64,000 nt of DNA from Enterobacter sp. ENT03 (GCF_019218745.1 NZ_JAHUXA010000001.1:620001-684000); one strand, 5' to 3'; positions 10,067 through 19,310 are shown, counted from the stretch's first letter. The notes: a model not told the origin generated them from the letters alone. Numbers and translations: made by a program.

Positions 10067-11356
10067 TCACAATGCCAGCACGTTTTGCTTAGCCAGTTCC
10101 TGGTTAAGCTTGTCATTCATCACCTTCAGCTCCTGTTCAATGTTGCTGTCACAGTGCGAGAAGATGCGGTTGAAGCCTTCGGCGGTAAGCTGGCGCACTG
10201 GTGTCCAGTTGGGGATCTGCGGAACATAGCGGCCATTGTTTTTGTACAGCGCCACAAAAGTGGCCCAGCGGTCATCCTGATAGACAGCCTGGGCATCGAC
10301 GTCTTTATTTACGGGCAGGCGCACGACCGGAATATTGTTACTGCCTTTGCCCATACCGATTTCCTGACCCTCGCGGGAGATCATGAACTCGATGAACTGA
10401 CGAGCGGCCTCTTTTTGCTGGCTGGTTTTCATCAGGAAAACGGTTGTGCCCTCAGCAAGAGCCGCCTGAGATTTAGGTCCCTGAACAGGCACGACTTCGT
10501 ATTTGTCTTTGCCGGGATCTTTATCAAACAGCGCGATATGGTATGGCCCGGTAAAAAACATGCCTGCCTGTCCTGCCCGGAACGAGGGGATGACATCAGC
10601 GGTGGTGGCGTTAATTGCCCCCGGTTGCACCACTTTTTCACACAGTAATGTGCGAACAAAGTCGGTGGCCTGCGCCACTTCCGGCGTGGCGAGCGAGCCG
10701 GTGAATTTCCCCTCTTTCTCAGTCACATAGTCCCCGCCCGCCTGCCAGATAAAGCTGCTCATAAACCAGCTGGCATAACCGCGAGTCGTGGAGCCGGGAA
10801 CGATAAAACCATAGGTATCGTTTTTGCCGTTGCCATCGGGATCTTGCGTGGTGAACGCGCGGGCCAGCGTCAAAATATCGTCCCAGCTTTTCGGCTGCGG
10901 CAAGCCGGTTTTTTCCCGCCAGTCTTTACGGATAAATAAGGCGAACGTTTGGGCGGAGGTGGGCACGCCATAAAACTTGCCGTCGTGATAGCGCGTACTT
11001 TCCCATGCGGTGGGGTAGAGATTTTCTGCGCCAGCGAGGGAGTCAGGCACGATTTCCTCGGCAATCCCCAACTGAATAAATTGCCCCAGCGCGACGGCGT
11101 CGTTGAAAATCAGATCCGGCAGAGCCTGTCCCGCCGCCGCACGTGCCAGCCGCTGTTCGAAATCGGTGGTCGCATTGAAGTATTCAATTTTGATGCCCGT
11201 TTTCTTCTCGAAGGTTTCAGCCTCTTTTTTATAGATATTTTTTGAATCATTACTCGCCCGGATCCACACCTTAAGCGTCGTTTCGGCACAGACTGAGCCT
11301 GCCCCCATTCCTAAAACAGTAAGCAAGAGCAGTGAACGTAATTTATTTCCAGTCAT
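10067..11356 (-). CDS. Periplasmic sugar-binding protein (family 1) of the uronate locus
   Basis: A 429-residue extracellular solute-binding protein. The signal peptide MTGNKLRSLLLLTVLGMGAG runs to cleavage at about residue 24 (VCA|ETT). The mature part begins LKVWIRASNDSKN and contains LPDLIFNDAVALGQF and GMFFTGPYHIALFDKD, typical of cluster-B/MalE-UgpB-like proteins. It is the first gene of the operon and divergent from the exported lyase gene. It most likely binds oligosaccharides released by that lyase; the ligand cannot be read from the sequence. Confidence 0.9.
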   Translation of the reverse strand: MTGNKLRSLLLLTVLGMGAGSVCAETTLKVWIRASNDSKNIYKKEAETFEKKTGIKIEYFNATTDFEQRLARAAAGQALPDLIFNDAVALGQFIQLGIAEEIVPDSLAGAENLYPTAWESTRYHDGKFYGVPTSAQTFALFIRKDWREKTGLPQPKSWDDILTLARAFTTQDPDGNGKNDTYGFIVPGSTTRGYASWFMSSFIWQAGGDYVTEKEGKFTGSLATPEVAQATDFVRTLLCEKVVQPGAINATTADVIPSFRAGQAGMFFTGPYHIALFDKDPGKDKYEVVPVQGPKSQAALAEGTTVFLMKTSQQKEAARQFIEFMISREGQEIGMGKGSNNIPVVRLPVNKDVDAQAVYQDDRWATFVALYKNNGRYVPQIPNWTPVRQLTAEGFNRIFSHCDSNIEQELKVMNDKLNQELAKQNVLAL

Positions 11357-11821
11357 CTTTTCTATCCTTTATCGGAAGGGTACAAAGCCAATAGCCATTA
11401 AATTAATGTGGTGATGTTTTTATATTCACTTCCATTTAATAGAAAGGATTTTTGAAATACAACCGCACGAAATAAAAACATTATTTCATAATTTGAAAAT
11501 CGGCGTTCGATCACACTAAAAATCGATTAAAAAATAAACAATAAAAATTAGTTATTATTTATCAGCATGATAGTAAATTAAACTATTGCTGCAATTATTC
11601 GTCAAATTTTGATTTTCATGTTATTACGTGACTCTGAGCACATTTTTTGGCGTGTAAAAACTCCTGCGGTGCAAATCAGAAGCTCGTCACAACTTTATGC
11701 AAACTATCTCTTAAACTCCCTGCCATTAATTCACTCGCTGTGCATACGTTTATTTCATCGATTAATAAATGGTGGATTTTATTATTTAACCCGGATATTT
11801 CACCCTGCATAAAGGTAAATT
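11357..11821. promoter_or_regulatory. AT-rich divergent control region of the uronan locus
   Basis: A 465-bp intergenic stretch, strongly AT-rich compared with the flanking genes, separates the divergent binding-protein and exported-lyase genes. Short open frames inside it have no convincing start signals or homology. It contains a good CRP-like site at 11627-11642. No regulator gene lies in the locus, so control must come from outside. The length suggests several sites. Confidence 0.6.
11627..11642 (+). promoter_or_regulatory. Candidate CRP-cAMP binding site
   Basis: The sequence CGTGACTCTGAGCACA matches TGTGA-N6-TCACA at 8 of 10 positions and is flanked by A/T. It lies about 180 bp upstream of the exported-lyase start. 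Catabolite control is expected for a polysaccharide-use locus. The assignment is by consensus only. Confidence 0.45.
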
Positions 11822-13054
11822 ATGAATACGGAAAAATGCAGCAGGCTTTTATGCCTGACGTTTCTTTCGCTGACGATCAGCGCCGCTTTACATGCGGCGC
11901 CAAGGGGTCTTGCGATCCTCTCTGAAGACGATTTGCTTTACAGTCAGCAGCAAATTGCCGCCAGAAATCCGCCGTTTGAACAAGCCCGTGATGCGCTACT
12001 AAAACAGGCTCAGGGAGCGCTGACCCAGCCGCTATTTTCAGTGATGGACAAAACGCTGGTCGCGGCCAGTGGTGATAAGCATGACTATTACAGCTTCCCG
12101 CCCTACTGGTGGCCCGATCCTGATAAGACAGACGGGCTGCCGTATATCCGTAAGGACGGGCAAACTAACCCTGCCGCCAACAGCGACGCAACGGATAAAA
12201 GCCGCCTGGTGAAAATGAGTAATGCCGTCTCCACGCTGACGCTGGCCTGGTATTTCACTCAGGATAAGTCGTACGCAAATAAAGCCGTGGCGCAAATCAA
12301 ACGCTGGTTTCTTGATCCCGACACGCGCATGAATCCAAACCTGCGCTACGCCCAGGCAATCCCCGGCATTAACGACGGGCGAGGGATCGGCATTATCGAC
12401 AGCCGTGCACTGGTAGAGGTGGTGGATGCGATTGGACTGCTGCACGCCTCGCAGCAATTATCCGATGAGGAATATCAACAGTTACGCGACTGGTTCGGCG
12501 AATTCTGGCGCTGGATGACGACCAGCCAGAACGGCTTTGAAGAAGAGAACTGGCACAATAATCACGGCACCTGGTTTGATCTGCAGGCGGCGACTTTTGC
12601 CTGGTTTAGCGGCCATACCGCAGATGCCAAAAAACAGCTCCACATCACGCAATTGCGCCGGATCGCAAGTCATTTTGATAATCAGGGCCGCCAGACGGCG
12701 GAACTGGAGCGTACCCGTCCGTGGCATTACAGCAACTTTAACCTTGATGCTTACAGCCGCCTCGGTCGGCTGGGCGAAAACGTGGGCGTGGATCTGTGGG
12801 GATTTACCCTTGACGATCATAGTCTGCGCAAGGGCTACGCTTATGTGGCGGGTTTTATCGACAGCACTACACCCTGGCCGTGGAAAGATATTGATAAATG
12901 GGATGACAAAAAAGCGTTGTATAACCTGGCCACCGCCGCGCATGCGTGGCCTGATGACGGTGAGTTTGTGCAAAAAGCGCAGTGGTTGCGCGCCCGTTAT
13001 CCTGATGACATCACGACGCTGATAAGCCCCCTGCGCGACGATCGCAGCCGTTAA
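11822..13054 (+). CDS. Exported alginate-lyase-fold polysaccharide lyase
   Basis: A 410-residue protein of the same superfamily as the gene at 6015, but with a signal peptide (MNTEKCSRLLCLTFLSLTIS, cleavage near residue 26 after LHAA), so it is periplasmic or secreted. Family motifs are DYYSFPPYWWPDP, LPYIRKDGQTNP, NPNLRYAQAIPGI and WHNNHGTWFD. The candidate catalytic residues are His248 and Tyr303, the counterparts of the PL5 His/Tyr pair. It should cut a polyuronate into oligomers for the adjacent ABC importer. It is divergent from the ABC operon and 12 bp upstream of the heparinase-like gene, with which it is presumably cotranscribed. Confidence 0.82.
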   Translation: MNTEKCSRLLCLTFLSLTISAALHAAPRGLAILSEDDLLYSQQQIAARNPPFEQARDALLKQAQGALTQPLFSVMDKTLVAASGDKHDYYSFPPYWWPDPDKTDGLPYIRKDGQTNPAANSDATDKSRLVKMSNAVSTLTLAWYFTQDKSYANKAVAQIKRWFLDPDTRMNPNLRYAQAIPGINDGRGIGIIDSRALVEVVDAIGLLHASQQLSDEEYQQLRDWFGEFWRWMTTSQNGFEEENWHNNHGTWFDLQAATFAWFSGHTADAKKQLHITQLRRIASHFDNQGRQTAELERTRPWHYSNFNLDAYSRLGRLGENVGVDLWGFTLDDHSLRKGYAYVAGFIDSTTPWPWKDIDKWDDKKALYNLATAAHAWPDDGEFVQKAQWLRARYPDDITTLISPLRDDRSR

Positions 13055-13066
13055 GGACAACTCACC

Positions 13067-15043
13067 ATGAAGCAATTTGCTCACCGGCACGCCGTTCACC
13101 CAGGCGCTACAGAAAACCTCAAGAAGAAATGGGCCGACCTGCTGGTCACGCCCACTCTGGTGCCGGAAACGGGGATCGCCAGCTGGAATCTCTATTATTT
13201 TTGCCCTGAACATAGCGTCAGGCTGCGGTGGGATCGTCACTCTCCTCATCATCACTGCTGCCCGGTTGATGGTCGATCCTTTAGCGGCGAACCTTACGAC
13301 AGCGCATGGTGGCGAGAAATGAACGGGCAAAACGCCAGCGCCTGTTACCACCTTGGCCTGCTCTGGCAACTGACCGGCGACGCAGCCTGCGCCGCTAAGG
13401 TGGCGGAAATATTGCGGCGGTATGCCGATTATTATCCGGGTTATGAAGTGCATGGTGATATTCCGCACAACGGACCGGGCAAAATGAATGCCCAGACCTT
13501 ATGCGAAGCCAACTGTCTGCTGGAAATGGCGCTCGGCTATGACTTTATTGCCGACAGCCTGTCTGCCACGGAACGGGAACATATTTGCGACAACCTGCTG
13601 CGTCCCGCCGCCAGGTTTTTACAGGCGCATCGCAGCCCGCAGATCCATAATCACGAAGTGAAAATCAACGCCGCTATCGCGGTGCTGGGTTTTATTCTGG
13701 AAGAGGACGCGCTGATCGAGTTTGCCGTTAACCAGCAATATGGTCTGCGCTGGCAACTGGAAAACGGGCTGCTGGACGAGGGATTGTGGTTCGAAGGATC
13801 AATTCATTATCACTACTACGCGCTGCAAGGCTTTATGGCGTTTGAAAAGCTGGCGAGGGGGTCGCGCTGGAGCCTGCTGGATCTACCGTACTATCGCAAA
13901 ATGCTTGATTTTCCCCTTTCGCTGTTAATGCCCGATGGGACGCTTCCGCTGCTTAATGACTGCCTTGCCGGGCAGGAAAAGTTGTACCACCGCGATGTTT
14001 ATGAATTTGCCTGGCAGGTGTACCGCGATCCGCTGTATGCCCGCGTGCTGCACTTCATCGGCGAGGAAGACGACGCCGTTGATACCTTGCTGTGGCGCGA
14101 CGCCCCGCTGCCCGTTGATCCCACGCCGCTGATCCCGCAGACGACGACCTTTGCCCCTGCTGCCGGGCTGACCGTCTGGCGTAAACCGCGACGTGGTCAG
14201 GCGCTGCTGATTAAACACTCGCCCTACGGCGGCGAGCACGATCACTATGACCGTCTGAATGTGCTGCTGTGGGACAACCACGTTGCGCTTCTCCCGGATC
14301 TCGGCACCACCGGCTACGGCGCAAAAATGCACTATGCCTATTACAAGAACAGCGCCACGCATAACACGCTGTCAGTGAATCAAACCAACCAGCCTCCGGC
14401 GCAACCCCAGTTGCTCAGCTGGCATCACGGCGATGATTTTTACTGGATGGACAGCCTGGTGGACTGGCGGAAAGCCACCGACGCGCTGAACAGCCACACC
14501 CGCGTGGAGTGGGACGCGGTGGCGTGGCGAGATATTCTTTTTCGCCGCCGCTTACTGTGGCTGGATGATGTACTGATTGATCTTTCTGACGTTCACAACC
14601 CACATGCGCAGCAGCTTGACTGGACGCTGCATCTGGCCGCCCGCGCGCTCGATCAGAGCGGAGAAGCGGGGATATTTGCTACGCAAGGCCCGCTCCGTAT
14701 CATGCGCAACGCCACGGTTTGCGCGCTGCGCGGCTGTCAACCGCGCCATTTTGCAGGTCTTGCGGGTGAACATACCCTGTGGCTGGCCGGTGACGCCGAT
14801 TTATGGCAGGGAACCGCGCCCGGTAATCCGGCAGTCAGCGATCTTAGCTATGTGGTATTACGCAGCCATCAGTTGCAGGCACGGTTTCTCGCCGTGTGGG
14901 ATTTTTGCGCCGAACGGCCATTAACAGCGGTGAAGATTGATCATGATGAGAGAGGCAGTCATATCACTTTATGCCGGGGGGATCACACCCGCAGGCTTAG
15001 CGTGCCCGAAGGCCCGGGGGCGCTTCCACATATAGAGGGGTAA
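13067..15043 (+). CDS. Heparinase II/III-like lyase (PL15/PL17-type exolyase candidate)
   Basis: A 658-residue protein with the two-domain layout of heparinase II/III and oligoalginate lyases. An N-terminal alpha toroid (about residues 1-350) contains N195-H196-E197 and the tyrosine-rich HYHYY at 247-251. A C-terminal beta-sandwich begins near 370 and contains HDHYDRLN at 391-398, the usual metal/active-site histidines. There is no signal peptide, so it is cytoplasmic. It most likely trims imported unsaturated oligosaccharides to monomers. The ATG is preceded by aagga overlapping the stop of the lyase gene. A strong terminator follows. Enzymes for the unsaturated uronic acid product (kdu/kdg type) are not in this window. 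Confidence 0.75.
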   Translation: MKQFAHRHAVHPGATENLKKKWADLLVTPTLVPETGIASWNLYYFCPEHSVRLRWDRHSPHHHCCPVDGRSFSGEPYDSAWWREMNGQNASACYHLGLLWQLTGDAACAAKVAEILRRYADYYPGYEVHGDIPHNGPGKMNAQTLCEANCLLEMALGYDFIADSLSATEREHICDNLLRPAARFLQAHRSPQIHNHEVKINAAIAVLGFILEEDALIEFAVNQQYGLRWQLENGLLDEGLWFEGSIHYHYYALQGFMAFEKLARGSRWSLLDLPYYRKMLDFPLSLLMPDGTLPLLNDCLAGQEKLYHRDVYEFAWQVYRDPLYARVLHFIGEEDDAVDTLLWRDAPLPVDPTPLIPQTTTFAPAAGLTVWRKPRRGQALLIKHSPYGGEHDHYDRLNVLLWDNHVALLPDLGTTGYGAKMHYAYYKNSATHNTLSVNQTNQPPAQPQLLSWHHGDDFYWMDSLVDWRKATDALNSHTRVEWDAVAWRDILFRRRLLWLDDVLIDLSDVHNPHAQQLDWTLHLAARALDQSGEAGIFATQGPLRIMRNATVCALRGCQPRHFAGLAGEHTLWLAGDADLWQGTAPGNPAVSDLSYVVLRSHQLQARFLAVWDFCAERPLTAVKIDHDERGSHITLCRGDHTRRLSVPEGPGALPHIEG

Positions 15044-15047
15044 TGTT

Positions 15048-15071
15048 AACGGGGCCGTGCGCGGCCCCGTT
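15048..15071. terminator. Bidirectional terminator between the lyase operon and fsaA
   Basis: Perfect 10-bp stem aacggggccg/cggccccgtt with loop tgcg, followed by gattttt on the plus strand. It lies between convergent genes and can serve both. Confidence 0.85.
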
Positions 15072-15076
15072 GATTT

Positions 15077-15739
15077 TTACAGCGCCAGCCGACCAAATGC
15101 GCCCTGCCAGTCCTGCTCGAACTTCGCAATCGCCGCATCCACCGCCGGGGCGGCGATAAACTGTTGCGCCACGTCCAGCGGCAGGGTGATGGACTCACAG
15201 CCCGCCAGCAGGCAATCCAGCGCCTGACGCGGCGTTTTAAAGCTGGCGGCCAGCACTTTCGCGCCCGGTGCGTGCAGGGTTAACAAGCGTTGCAAATCGC
15301 ACACCGTCTGGATGCCGTCGCCGCCCTGGGCATCCACGCGATTCACATAGGGGGCGACATATTCCGCCCCCGCCAGCGCACTTAACAATCCCTGCCCTGC
15401 GCCATAGACCGCCGTGCCGAGCGTCGGGATACCTTCCGCCTTAAGCACTTTAATCGCCGCCAGACCTTCGGCACTGACCGGCACCTTCACCACAATGTCT
15501 GCAATGATGCCGCGCAGTTTGCGGGCATCCGCCACCATGCCGTCGGCGGTGGTCGCCATCACCTGGGCGAATAAACGGCCTTTACTGCCTAATGCGTCCT
15601 GTAACGCAGGGAGTAATTCTTCCAATGGGGTTTTGCCGGCAGCAACGATGCTCGGGTTGGTGGTCACGCCTGCCAGGGGGAAAATACGCGCCAGTTTTTT
15701 GACCGCCGCGACGTCGGAGGTATCGAGATAGAGTTCCAT
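15077..15739 (-). CDS. fsaA: Fructose-6-phosphate aldolase FsaA
   Basis: A 220-residue class I aldolase of the transaldolase-like (TalC) family, collinear with E. coli FsaA. The Schiff-base lysine is K85 in DIVVKVPV, with TTNPSI at 26-31 and [10 protein letters not shown] later. It cleaves fructose-6-phosphate or 1-deoxyfructose-6-phosphate to glyceraldehyde-3-phosphate plus dihydroxyacetone or hydroxyacetone. Work on E. coli places it downstream of YbiW in 1,5-anhydroglucitol-6-phosphate breakdown, which fits its divergent position next to ybiY-ybiW. A shared operator candidate lies between them. Confidence 0.95.
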   Translation of the reverse strand: MELYLDTSDVAAVKKLARIFPLAGVTTNPSIVAAGKTPLEELLPALQDALGSKGRLFAQVMATTADGMVADARKLRGIIADIVVKVPVSAEGLAAIKVLKAEGIPTLGTAVYGAGQGLLSALAGAEYVAPYVNRVDAQGGDGIQTVCDLQRLLTLHAPGAKVLAASFKTPRQALDCLLAGCESITLPLDVAQQFIAAPAVDAAIAKFEQDWQGAFGRLAL

Positions 15740-15870
15740 AATCTGACCTTCAAAGTGTGAGATGTAGCATGCGCTGAAATTTACCCCAGGCTACCTGAAT
15801 GATACTTGATCATCGTCAAAATAACTTTCATTCGAAAGTAATTTAATCTTCATACGCAAGATGAGGCCCG
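15740..15870. promoter_or_regulatory. Divergent fsaA / ybiY promoter region
   Basis: This 131-bp region separates the divergent fsaA and ybiYW units. It contains the operator candidate at 15824-15839 and a weak CRP-like match (TGTGAGATGTAGCATG) at 15756-15771. Confidence 0.55.
15824..15839. promoter_or_regulatory. Operator candidate, CTTTCGAAYGAAAK box 1
   Basis: ACTTTCATTCGAAAGT reads ACTTTCGAATGAAAGT on the reverse strand. Almost the same 14-mer core occurs before ybiV (19276) and ybiU (20298). Hexamer arms CTTTCG/CGAAAG resemble DeoR-family operator half-sites. The regulator is unknown. Confidence 0.6.
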
Positions 15871-16773
15871 ATGATGATATTCAATATTCAGCGCTACTCC
15901 ACCCACGATGGCCCCGGTATTCGTACCGTGGTGTTCCTTAAAGGCTGCTCGCTCGGCTGCCGCTGGTGCCAGAACCCGGAAAGCCGCGCGTTAAAACGCG
16001 ATCTGCTTTACGACGCGCGCCTGTGCCTTGACGGCTGCGCGCTGTGTCAGCAGGCAGCGCCCGCCGTGATTGAGCGGGCGCTGAACGGTCTGCTGATCCA
16101 TCGCCAGCATCTTAATGACGCGCACCTGGACGCGCTGACGGAATGCTGCCCGACCCAGGCGCTGACCGTCTGCGGCGAAACGAAGCCAGTGGATGAAATC
16201 ATGGCCACCGTGCTGCGGGATAAACCCTTCTACGATCGCAGCGGCGGCGGTATCACCCTGTCCGGTGGCGAACCCTTTATGCACCCGGAATTGGCCGGCG
16301 CGCTGTTTCAGGCCAGCCATGAGGCGGGTATTCATACCGCTGTGGAAACCTGTCTGCATGTGCCCTGGCACTACGTTGAGCCGTCAGTAGATGATGTCGA
16401 TCTGTTCCTTGCGGATCTGAAACATGTCGACAGCCAGATATTCAAAGCCTGGACCGATGGTTCAGCAAAGCGCGTGCTGGAAAACCTCAAACGCCTCGCG
16501 CGCCTCGGCAAACAACTGACCATCCGCGTGCCGCTGATCCCCGGTTTTAACGCCGATGAGACGTCGATCCGCGCCATTACCCGCTTTGCCGCCGACGAAC
16601 TGAACGTTCGCGATATTCATTTTTTGCCATACCACACGCTGGGCATGAACAAGTATCACCTGCTCGGCCAGCCCTACACCGCGCCAGACAAACCGCTCGA
16701 CGCGCCAGATCTGCTGACGTTTGCAGAGGACTACGCGCGCGAATGCGGCCTGACCGCCACGTTACGAGGATAA
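15871..16773 (+). CDS. ybiY: Glycyl-radical-enzyme activating protein YbiY (PflE)
   Basis: A 300-residue radical-SAM enzyme that installs the glycyl radical on YbiW. The 4Fe-4S CxxxCxxC motif is C26-C30-C33 (GCSLGCRWC). A ferredoxin-like insert follows with further cysteines (CLDGCALC and ECCPT), and the SAM-binding [10 protein letters not shown] is near residue 128. It is collinear with E. coli YbiY. The start [10 protein letters not shown] uses tandem ATGs at 15871 and 15874. It lies 4 bp upstream of ybiW in one operon. Activity requires anaerobiosis. Confidence 0.93.
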   Translation: MMIFNIQRYSTHDGPGIRTVVFLKGCSLGCRWCQNPESRALKRDLLYDARLCLDGCALCQQAAPAVIERALNGLLIHRQHLNDAHLDALTECCPTQALTVCGETKPVDEIMATVLRDKPFYDRSGGGITLSGGEPFMHPELAGALFQASHEAGIHTAVETCLHVPWHYVEPSVDDVDLFLADLKHVDSQIFKAWTDGSAKRVLENLKRLARLGKQLTIRVPLIPGFNADETSIRAITRFAADELNVRDIHFLPYHTLGMNKYHLLGQPYTAPDKPLDAPDLLTFAEDYARECGLTATLRG

Positions 16774-16777
16774 CCCT

Positions 16778-19210
16778 ATGACCACCTTACGTCTCGATAC
16801 CCTGACCGACCGCATCAAGGCGCATAAAAATGCGCTGATCACCATCACAAAACCGCCGGTCTGCACCGAGCGCGCCCTGCACTACACCCAGGCCTACCAG
16901 CAGCATATGGATAAGCCGATCCCGGTGCGCCGCGCCCTTGCCCTCGCCCATCATCTGGCGGAGCGCACTATCTGGATCAAGCATGATGAGCTGATTGTCG
17001 GCAATCAGGCGAGCATGGTACGCGCCGCGCCGATCTTCCCGGAATACACGGTGACGTGGATTGAAAAAGAGATCGACGATCTCGCCGACCGTCCAGGCGC
17101 AGGCTTTGCCGTGAGCGGAGAAAACAAGCGCGTGCTGCATGACATCTGCCCGTGGTGGCGCGGGCAGACGGTACAGGATCGCTGCTACGGCATGTTTACC
17201 GACGAGCAAAAATCACTGCTGGAAAGCGGCATCATCAAAGCCGAAGGCAACATGACCTCCGGCGATGCGCACCTGGCGGTAAACTTCCCGCTGGTGCTGG
17301 AACTGGGGATGGACGGGCTGCGCCAGAAAGTCGCCGAGCGCCGCTCGCGCATCAATCTCACCGTGCTGGACGATCTACACGGCGAGCAGTTCCTGAAAGC
17401 CATTGATATTGTGCTGGAAGCCGTCAGCCTGCATATCGCACGTTTTGCCGATCTGGCGCGCAAGATGGCGCAGGACGAAATCCGTGAAAGCCGCCGCAAC
17501 GAGCTGCTGGCGATCGCGGAAAACTGCGACATCATCGCCCATCAGCCGCCAAAAACTTACTGGCAGGCGTTGCAGCTGTGCTACTTCATCCAGCTGATTT
17601 TGCAGATTGAATCGAACGGTCATTCGGTGTCCTTTGGCCGCATGGATCAGTATTTGTATCCGTACTATCGCCGTGATGTGGAGCTGGATCAGAGTCTGGC
17701 GCGGGAAGACGCCATTGAAATGCTGCACGCCTGCTGGCTGAAGCTGCTGGAAGTGAACAAGATCCGCTCCGGCTCGCACTCGAAAGCCTCGGCCGGCAGC
17801 CCGCTGTATCAGAACGTCACCATCGGCGGTCAGCAGCTGGTGAACGGTCAGCCGCAGGATGCAGTCAACCCGCTCTCGTATGCGATCCTCGAATCCTGTG
17901 GACGCCTGCGCTCCACCCAGCCGAACCTCAGCGTGCGGTATCACGCGGGGATGAGCAACGATTTCCTCGACGCCTGCGTGCAGGTGATCCGCTGCGGCTT
18001 CGGCATGCCAGCGTTCAACAACGACGAGATCGTGATCCCGGAATTTATCAAGCTTGGGATCGAACCGGCAGATGCTTACGACTATGCGGCGATTGGCTGC
18101 ATCGAAACCGCCGTTGGCGGCAAGTGGGGCTATCGCTGCACCGGCATGAGCTTTATCAACTTCGCCCGCGTGATGCTGGCGGCGCTGGAAGGCGGACGCG
18201 ACGCCACCAGCGGTAAGGTGTTCCTGCCGCAGGCACAGGCGTTGTCCAAATGCAACTTCAGCGATTTCTCGCAGGTGATGGACGCCTGGGACACGCAGAT
18301 CCGCTACTACACCCGTAAATCCATTGAGATTGAGTATGTGGTGGACACCATGCTGGAAGAGAACGTGCACGACATTCTCTGCTCGGCGCTGGTGGACGAC
18401 TGCATCGAACGCGCGAAAAGTATCAAACAGGGCGGCGCGAAATATGACTGGGTATCGGGTTTGCAGGTGGGGATCGCCAACCTCGGCAACAGCCTCGCGG
18501 CGGTGAAAAAACTGGTGTTCGATCAGGGGGCGATTGGTCAGCAGGAACTCGCCAGAGCGCTGGCGGAGGATTTTGAAGGGCTGACCCATGAGCAGCTGCG
18601 TCAGCGTCTGATCAATAGCGCGCCGAAATACGGCAACGATGACGACAGCGTGGATCTGCTGCTGGCTCGCGCTTATCAGACCTACATTGAAGAACTGAAG
18701 CAGTACCACAATCCGCGTTATGGCCGTGGCCCGATCGGTGGTAATTACTACGCCGGCACGTCGTCCATTTCCGCTAACGTGCCGTTTGGTGCTGCCACCA
18801 TGGCGACCCCGGATGGCCGTAAAGCCCATACCCCGCTGGCGGAAGGTGCCAGCCCGGCCTCCGGTACTGACCACTTAGGGCCAACGGCGGTAATTGGTTC
18901 GGTCGGTAAACTGCCAACGGAGGCGATCTTAGGCGGCGTGCTGCTGAATCAGAAGCTGAACCCGTCGACGCTGGAAAATGACAGCGATCGCCAGAAGCTA
19001 ATGATGCTGCTGCGCACCTTCTTCGAAGTGCACAAGGGCTGGCATATTCAGTACAACATTGTGTCGCGCGAGACGTTAATCGCCGCCAAGCAGCACCCGG
19101 ATCAGTATCGTGATTTAGTGGTGCGCGTGGCGGGCTATTCGGCGTTCTTCACCGCCCTGTCGCCGGATGCGCAGGACGATATTATCGCCCGTACCGAACA
19201 TACCCTGTAA
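16778..19210 (+). CDS. ybiW: Glycyl radical enzyme YbiW (1,5-anhydroglucitol-6-phosphate lyase; PflF)
   Basis: Encodes 810 residues, the same length as E. coli YbiW. The thiyl cysteine is C441 in AAIGCIETAVGG, and the glycyl radical site is G786 in VRVAGYSAFF near the C-terminus. The active site has the GCIE form seen in the diol-dehydratase-like branch rather than the paired cysteines of pyruvate formate-lyase. Biochemical work on E. coli YbiW reports ring-opening of 1,5-anhydroglucitol-6-phosphate to 1-deoxyfructose-6-phosphate, the FsaA substrate. Older annotations call it a formate acetyltransferase, which the active site does not support. It is encoded directly after its activase. Confidence 0.93.
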   Translation: MTTLRLDTLTDRIKAHKNALITITKPPVCTERALHYTQAYQQHMDKPIPVRRALALAHHLAERTIWIKHDELIVGNQASMVRAAPIFPEYTVTWIEKEIDDLADRPGAGFAVSGENKRVLHDICPWWRGQTVQDRCYGMFTDEQKSLLESGIIKAEGNMTSGDAHLAVNFPLVLELGMDGLRQKVAERRSRINLTVLDDLHGEQFLKAIDIVLEAVSLHIARFADLARKMAQDEIRESRRNELLAIAENCDIIAHQPPKTYWQALQLCYFIQLILQIESNGHSVSFGRMDQYLYPYYRRDVELDQSLAREDAIEMLHACWLKLLEVNKIRSGSHSKASAGSPLYQNVTIGGQQLVNGQPQDAVNPLSYAILESCGRLRSTQPNLSVRYHAGMSNDFLDACVQVIRCGFGMPAFNNDEIVIPEFIKLGIEPADAYDYAAIGCIETAVGGKWGYRCTGMSFINFARVMLAALEGGRDATSGKVFLPQAQALSKCNFSDFSQVMDAWDTQIRYYTRKSIEIEYVVDTMLEENVHDILCSALVDDCIERAKSIKQGGAKYDWVSGLQVGIANLGNSLAAVKKLVFDQGAIGQQELARALAEDFEGLTHEQLRQRLINSAPKYGNDDDSVDLLLARAYQTYIEELKQYHNPRYGRGPIGGNYYAGTSSISANVPFGAATMATPDGRKAHTPLAEGASPASGTDHLGPTAVIGSVGKLPTEAILGGVLLNQKLNPSTLENDSDRQKLMMLLRTFFEVHKGWHIQYNIVSRETLIAAKQHPDQYRDLVVRVAGYSAFFTALSPDAQDDIIARTEHTL

Positions 19211-19225
19211 TCCTCGTCCCTCTAA

Positions 19226-19255
19226 GCCCGGTGGCGCTTCGCTTACCGGGCCTAC
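19226..19255. repeat. REP element after ybiW
   Basis: A single REP palindrome, gcccggtggcgc followed by ttaccgggc, lies 15 bp past the ybiW stop and ends in cctac. It is typical of enteric 3' ends. Confidence 0.8.
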
Positions 19256-19275
19256 CCGTTCGATAACGACGGGCA

Positions 19276-19289
19276 CTTTCGAATGAAAT
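19276..19289. promoter_or_regulatory. Operator candidate, CTTTCGAAYGAAAK box 2
   Basis: CTTTCGAATGAAAT lies about 70 bp upstream of ybiV. It matches box 1 at 13 of 14 positions. It sits next to a CRP-like site. Confidence 0.6.
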
Positions 19290-19294
19290 AAAAT

Positions 19295-19310
19295 TGTGCT
19301 TGTGCTCACA
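19295..19310 (+). promoter_or_regulatory. Candidate CRP-cAMP site upstream of ybiV
   Basis: TGTGCTTGTGCTCACA matches TGTGA-N6-TCACA at 9 of 10 positions and is embedded in A/T-rich flanks. It lies about 50-64 bp upstream of the ybiV start. Confidence 0.5.

Noticed and set aside
11609-11925. Two small plus-strand frames upstream of the exported lyase
   Set aside because: They lie in AT-rich promoter DNA, have no start signals, and one runs into the real gene out of frame.
17375-18874. A 499-codon minus-strand frame inside ybiW
   Set aside because: It is antisense to a fully conserved glycyl radical enzyme gene, with no ribosome binding site and a composition typical of shadow frames.
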